64,000 bases of DNA from DAIDKA01 sp963708865 (lineage in GTDB: Bacteria > Pseudomonadota > Gammaproteobacteria > Steroidobacterales > Steroidobacteraceae), in assembly GCA_963708865.1 (NCBI GenBank), contig CAVPUC010000002.1:62001-126000 (forward strand). Direction: 5' to 3'. Positions 61,530-64,000 of this stretch are shown piece after piece. Numbering within the stretch: position 1 is the stretch's first letter; each line of letters begins with the position of its first letter. The position numbers and the translations under genes were made by a program. The notes under the pieces were generated by a model. The model saw only the letters and a list, made by a program, of their open reading frames with translations, was not told where the DNA came from and searched no databases.

Positions 61530-62054
61530 ATGTCACAGGACTGGTCGAAGTTGCTCGATATCGGCCTCCTGGCCGACGATGGGGCGGAAATCGATTTTTC
61601 GATTCCGCTCAAGGAGTTCCCCCGTGTGTTGCCGTTGCTGGCGGCGCCCGATGGAACGGCACGCGGGCGGGTCGATTTTGGCCGCGAAGACCGCATCGCG
61701 GTGGCGCAGATCCGCCTCGTGGCCGAGGTCGTGCTGTTGTGCCAGCGATGTCTGGCGCCGCTGACCTGGTCGGTCAACAGCACGGGGCGCGCGGCGCTGG
61801 TGGCCTCGGCGGCCGAGGCCGGACGGCTGCCCGAGGCGCTGGAGACGGTGCTGGCGCCGGAGCACCGGATCAGCATTCGCGACCTGGTCGAGGAAGAGTT
61901 GCTGCTGGCGCTGCCGCTGGTGCCGCGGCATGAGAATGAGGAATGTGCCGGCGCGCGCGCGGGCCTGCCGGCAGCGTCCGGATCCGCACCGCAGCCGGCC
62001 GCGGAGACGCACCGGCCGTTTGGACAGCTCAGTGAGCTGCTCAAGCGTCAGTAG
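61530..62054 (+). CDS. yceD: YceD (DUF177) family protein
   Basis: A 174-residue cytosolic protein always found upstream of rpmF. The cysteine pair CQRCLAPL and the acidic IRDLVEEELLLALPLVPRH segment are diagnostic. It has been tied to 23S rRNA or ribosome metabolism in other organisms, but its exact role is unsettled. ATG 61530 is chosen; the longer frame overlaps the promoter. Confidence 0.9.
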   Translation: MSQDWSKLLDIGLLADDGAEIDFSIPLKEFPRVLPLLAAPDGTARGRVDFGREDRIAVAQIRLVAEVVLLCQRCLAPLTWSVNSTGRAALVASAAEAGRLPEALETVLAPEHRISIRDLVEEELLLALPLVPRHENEECAGARAGLPAASGSAPQPAAETHRPFGQLSELLKRQ

Positions 62055-62097
62055 CCGATAGTTTTAGGTTTTAGATTTCGCATCCGGAGAGTTCGCC

Positions 62098-62292
62098 ATG
62101 CCCGTTCAGAAAAGCCGCAGAACACCGTCCACGCGCGGTATGCGCCGTTCGCACGACGGGCTGCCCAAGCCCGCGTTGTCCATCGACCCGCAGTCGGGTG
62201 AGACGCACCTGCGTCATTGCATCACGCCGGATGGCTTCTATCGCGGCAAACGCGTGATTGAGAAGCCGGCCGACGCCGAAGGCCAGGAATAG
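62098..62292 (+). CDS. rpmF: Ribosomal protein bL32
   Basis: A 64-residue large-subunit protein. The basic N-terminus PVQKSRRTPSTRGMRRSHDG and the HLRHCITPDGFYRGK segment are typical. The usual zinc-binding cysteine pairs are absent, as in other non-zinc bL32 proteins. GGAGAG lies ahead of the ATG. Confidence 0.95.
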   Translation: MPVQKSRRTPSTRGMRRSHDGLPKPALSIDPQSGETHLRHCITPDGFYRGKRVIEKPADAEGQE

Positions 62293-62309
62293 CCTTTCCG
62301 CGCCATACA

Positions 62310-63320
62310 TTGGCCGTCGGCAGCCTCGTGTTGCCCATCGCGATCGACGTGATGAGCGGCGATCGCGAAGCCGGCGAGCGCCTCGGCGGGGTGGTGCAGG
62401 CACTGCGCGCCGATGCCGACCTTGCGGTGCTGCTCACCGGGCGTTCCGAGGAACTCACTGCCCGCGTTGAGCCGCTGTCAGCGGCGCTGCGCGCGCGCAT
62501 CGAATGCGTTGCCGCCTCGCAGGTGATCGCCATGGACACCCCGCCGCGTACCGCCATCCGCGGCGGACGCGACTCCTCCATGCGGCTGGCCGTGAACCTG
62601 GTCGCCGCAGGAAGGGCTTCCGCCTGCGTCAGCGCCGGCAATACCGGTGCGCTCACCGCCATGGCGCACTACGTGTTGAAGATGGTCGCGCAGGTGGAGC
62701 GCCCGGCGATTGCCTCGGCCATTCCCTCCGAGACCGGCCATACCCTGATGCTGGACCTGGGCGCCAACACGCGTGCGACACCGATACAACTGCTGCAATT
62801 CGCGATCATGGGCGGCGTCATGGCACGCGGTTTGTCCGCCATGGCGACGCCGCGTATCGGCCTCTTGAACATCGGCGAGGAGGACATCAAGGGTCACGAC
62901 ACCGTGCGCGAGGCGCATGCGCTGCTGCTGCAATCGAGCCTCAACTACGTGGGCTTCGTTGAGGGCGATGACATCTTTTCGGGGCGCGTGGATGTGGTGG
63001 TCACCGATGGTTTTACCGGCAATGTGGCCCTGAAAACCATGGAAGGCCTGGCGCGCATGGTGGCGAGCCGCACCCGTCAGGAGTTCGCCAGCGGCTGGGG
63101 CAATCGCATCGCAGCGTGGCTCGCCCGACCGTCACTGCGGCGTCTCGCACAGGGACTGGATCCAAGACGCTATAACGGCGCGTGCATGGTGGGTCTTGGC
63201 GGCGTCGTGGTAAAAAGCCATGGCCGGGCCGATGCCACGGCGTTTGCACAGGCGGTGGCGCTGGCCGCTGCGCTGGGACGCGGCAACCTCTGCGCGCAGA
63301 TCGCGCAGGCTTTTGTTTGA
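62310..63320 (+). CDS. plsX: Phosphate acyltransferase PlsX
   Basis: Converts acyl-ACP to acyl phosphate for phospholipid synthesis. SAGNTGALTAMAHYVLKM, MLDLGANTRATPIQLLQFA, GLLNIGEEDIKG and VTDGFTGNVALKTMEG are family signatures. The N-terminal glycine-rich motif, usually DAMGGDxGP, reads DVMSGDREAG here, a notable divergence. TTG start; 336 residues. It lies between rpmF and fabH as in E. coli. Confidence 0.94.
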   Translation: MAVGSLVLPIAIDVMSGDREAGERLGGVVQALRADADLAVLLTGRSEELTARVEPLSAALRARIECVAASQVIAMDTPPRTAIRGGRDSSMRLAVNLVAAGRASACVSAGNTGALTAMAHYVLKMVAQVERPAIASAIPSETGHTLMLDLGANTRATPIQLLQFAIMGGVMARGLSAMATPRIGLLNIGEEDIKGHDTVREAHALLLQSSLNYVGFVEGDDIFSGRVDVVVTDGFTGNVALKTMEGLARMVASRTRQEFASGWGNRIAAWLARPSLRRLAQGLDPRRYNGACMVGLGGVVVKSHGRADATAFAQAVALAAALGRGNLCAQIAQAFV

Positions 63321-63329
63321 GGGGCGTTG

Positions 63330-64000
63330 ATGTTTTCTAAAATCGCCGGCACGGGAAGCTTCCTGCCCGAAAAGGTCCTGACCAATCACGACCTCGAGGC
63401 GATGATGGACACCAGCGATGCCTGGATACAGGAACGCACCGGGATCGTGCAGCGGCATATCGCCGCCGACACCCAAAGTTCCGTCGATCTGGCGGAGCCG
63501 GCGGCGCGCGCGGCGATTGCAGCCGCAGGCCTCGTACCCGCCGATATCGATCTGATCGTGTTCGCGACGTCGACTCCGGACTATGTGTTCCCCAACTGCG
63601 GGGTGCTGCTTCAGCAGCGTCTGGCCTGCCCCGGTGGCGCGGCCTTCAGCATCGAGGCGGCGTGCAGTGGCTTTGTCTATGCGCTGTCGGTGGCGGACAA
63701 GTTCGTCAAGACGGGCGAGGCGCGGCATGCGCTGGTCGTGGGTGCGGAAACCATGTCGCGGATCACCGATTGGACGGATCGGGGCACAGCGATTCTGTTT
63801 GCGGATGGCGCGGGCGCCGTGGTGCTGACGGGCAGCGCGCAGCCCGGCATCCTCTCAACCCATCTGCACGCCGATGGTGCCTACAAGGATCTGCTCTACT
63901 GCCGCCGCGGGGCGGGCATTCGCATGGCGGGCAGTGAAGTATTCAAGATCGCCGTCACCAATCTCGGCAAGGCCGTGGAGGAATGCCTGGCGGCGAACGG
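63330..64000 (+). CDS. fabH: 3-oxoacyl-ACP synthase III FabH, 5' part
   Basis: Starts fatty acid synthesis by condensing acetyl-CoA with malonyl-ACP. The first ~223 codons are present, and the gene runs off the window. It shows TGSFLPEKVLTN, ERTGIVQRHI, the catalytic cysteine in IEAACSGFVYAL, and FADGAGAVVL. The later catalytic His and Asn lie outside. The ATG is 9 nt after the plsX stop. Confidence 0.96.
   Translation, partial: MFSKIAGTGSFLPEKVLTNHDLEAMMDTSDAWIQERTGIVQRHIAADTQSSVDLAEPAARAAIAAAGLVPADIDLIVFATSTPDYVFPNCGVLLQQRLACPGGAAFSIEAACSGFVYALSVADKFVKTGEARHALVVGAETMSRITDWTDRGTAILFADGAGAVVLTGSAQPGILSTHLHADGAYKDLLYCRRGAGIRMAGSEVFKIAVTNLGKAVEECLAAN

Overview
This 64 kb window is GC-rich, densely coded chromosome from a gammaproteobacterium, probably from the Steroidobacteraceae / Nevskiales / Xanthomonadales side. 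Support comes from gene order: eno-ftsB-ispD-ispF-truD-surE-pcm; an RpfE-like gene followed by recJ-prfB-lysS, the arrangement of the Xanthomonas rpf region; rpoE-rseA-rseB; lepA-lepB-DUF4845-rnc-era-recO-pdxJ; csiV-mfd; lolC/E-lolD; exbB-exbD-msbA-lpxK-ycaR-kdsB; divergent rne/rluC; and yceD-rpmF-plsX-fabH. Most of the window is housekeeping. Genes often overlap by ATGA, GTGA or TTGA, and TTG and GTG starts are common.

Layout. 1-5089: enolase end, cell division (ftsB), isoprenoid synthesis (a fused ispDF), tRNA pseudouridylation, an Smr-domain gene, surE and pcm. 5090-5435: no gene; palindromes and an imperfect 26/27-bp inverted repeat around an AT-rich core, where nlpD-rpoS often lies in relatives. 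5436-12070: Mth938-like gene, RpfE-like gene, recJ, prfB with its programmed frameshift, lysS, murI. 12098-14051: two uncharacterised genes and ygfZ on the minus strand. 14117-17902: a complete succinate dehydrogenase operon with two assembly factors (SdhAF4 and SdhE). 17900-20559: a sigma-E-type promoter, rpoE, rseA/rseB and a glutaredoxin-like gene. 20635-31218: a long run of translation, RNA-processing and repair genes, then nagZ and a degenerate LOV-GGDEF protein. 31228-35810: csiV, mfd and a small exported protein on the minus strand. 35942-44745: lipoprotein export and lipid A / KDO supply to the outer membrane. 44742-55202: accessory region with a secreted triple NTF2-like protein, a glutathione transferase, a decayed transporter, secreted proteins of unknown function, a carboxylesterase, an MFS transporter and a beta-hydroxyacid dehydrogenase; it looks like a partly decayed catabolic island. 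55242-56336: promoter, a strongly structured leader RNA, a cysteine-cluster protein and a low-molecular-weight phosphatase. 56635-64000: rne, rluC, yceF and the start of the fatty acid / phospholipid operon.

Caution. Five or six conserved genes (sdhD, lepB, rlmD, lpxK, rne and probably rseA) carry an apparent one-base frameshift, and each can be repaired by a single base. Several are normally essential, so base-calling or assembly error is the likeliest cause. These genes are annotated here at full length. No tRNA, rRNA, CRISPR array, intact insertion sequence or prophage was seen. The most unusual unexplained signals are the structured leader at 55287-55361, the inverted-repeat element at 5262-5425, the LOV-GGDEF protein lacking key residues of both domains, and the triple NTF2-like exported protein translationally coupled to kdsB.
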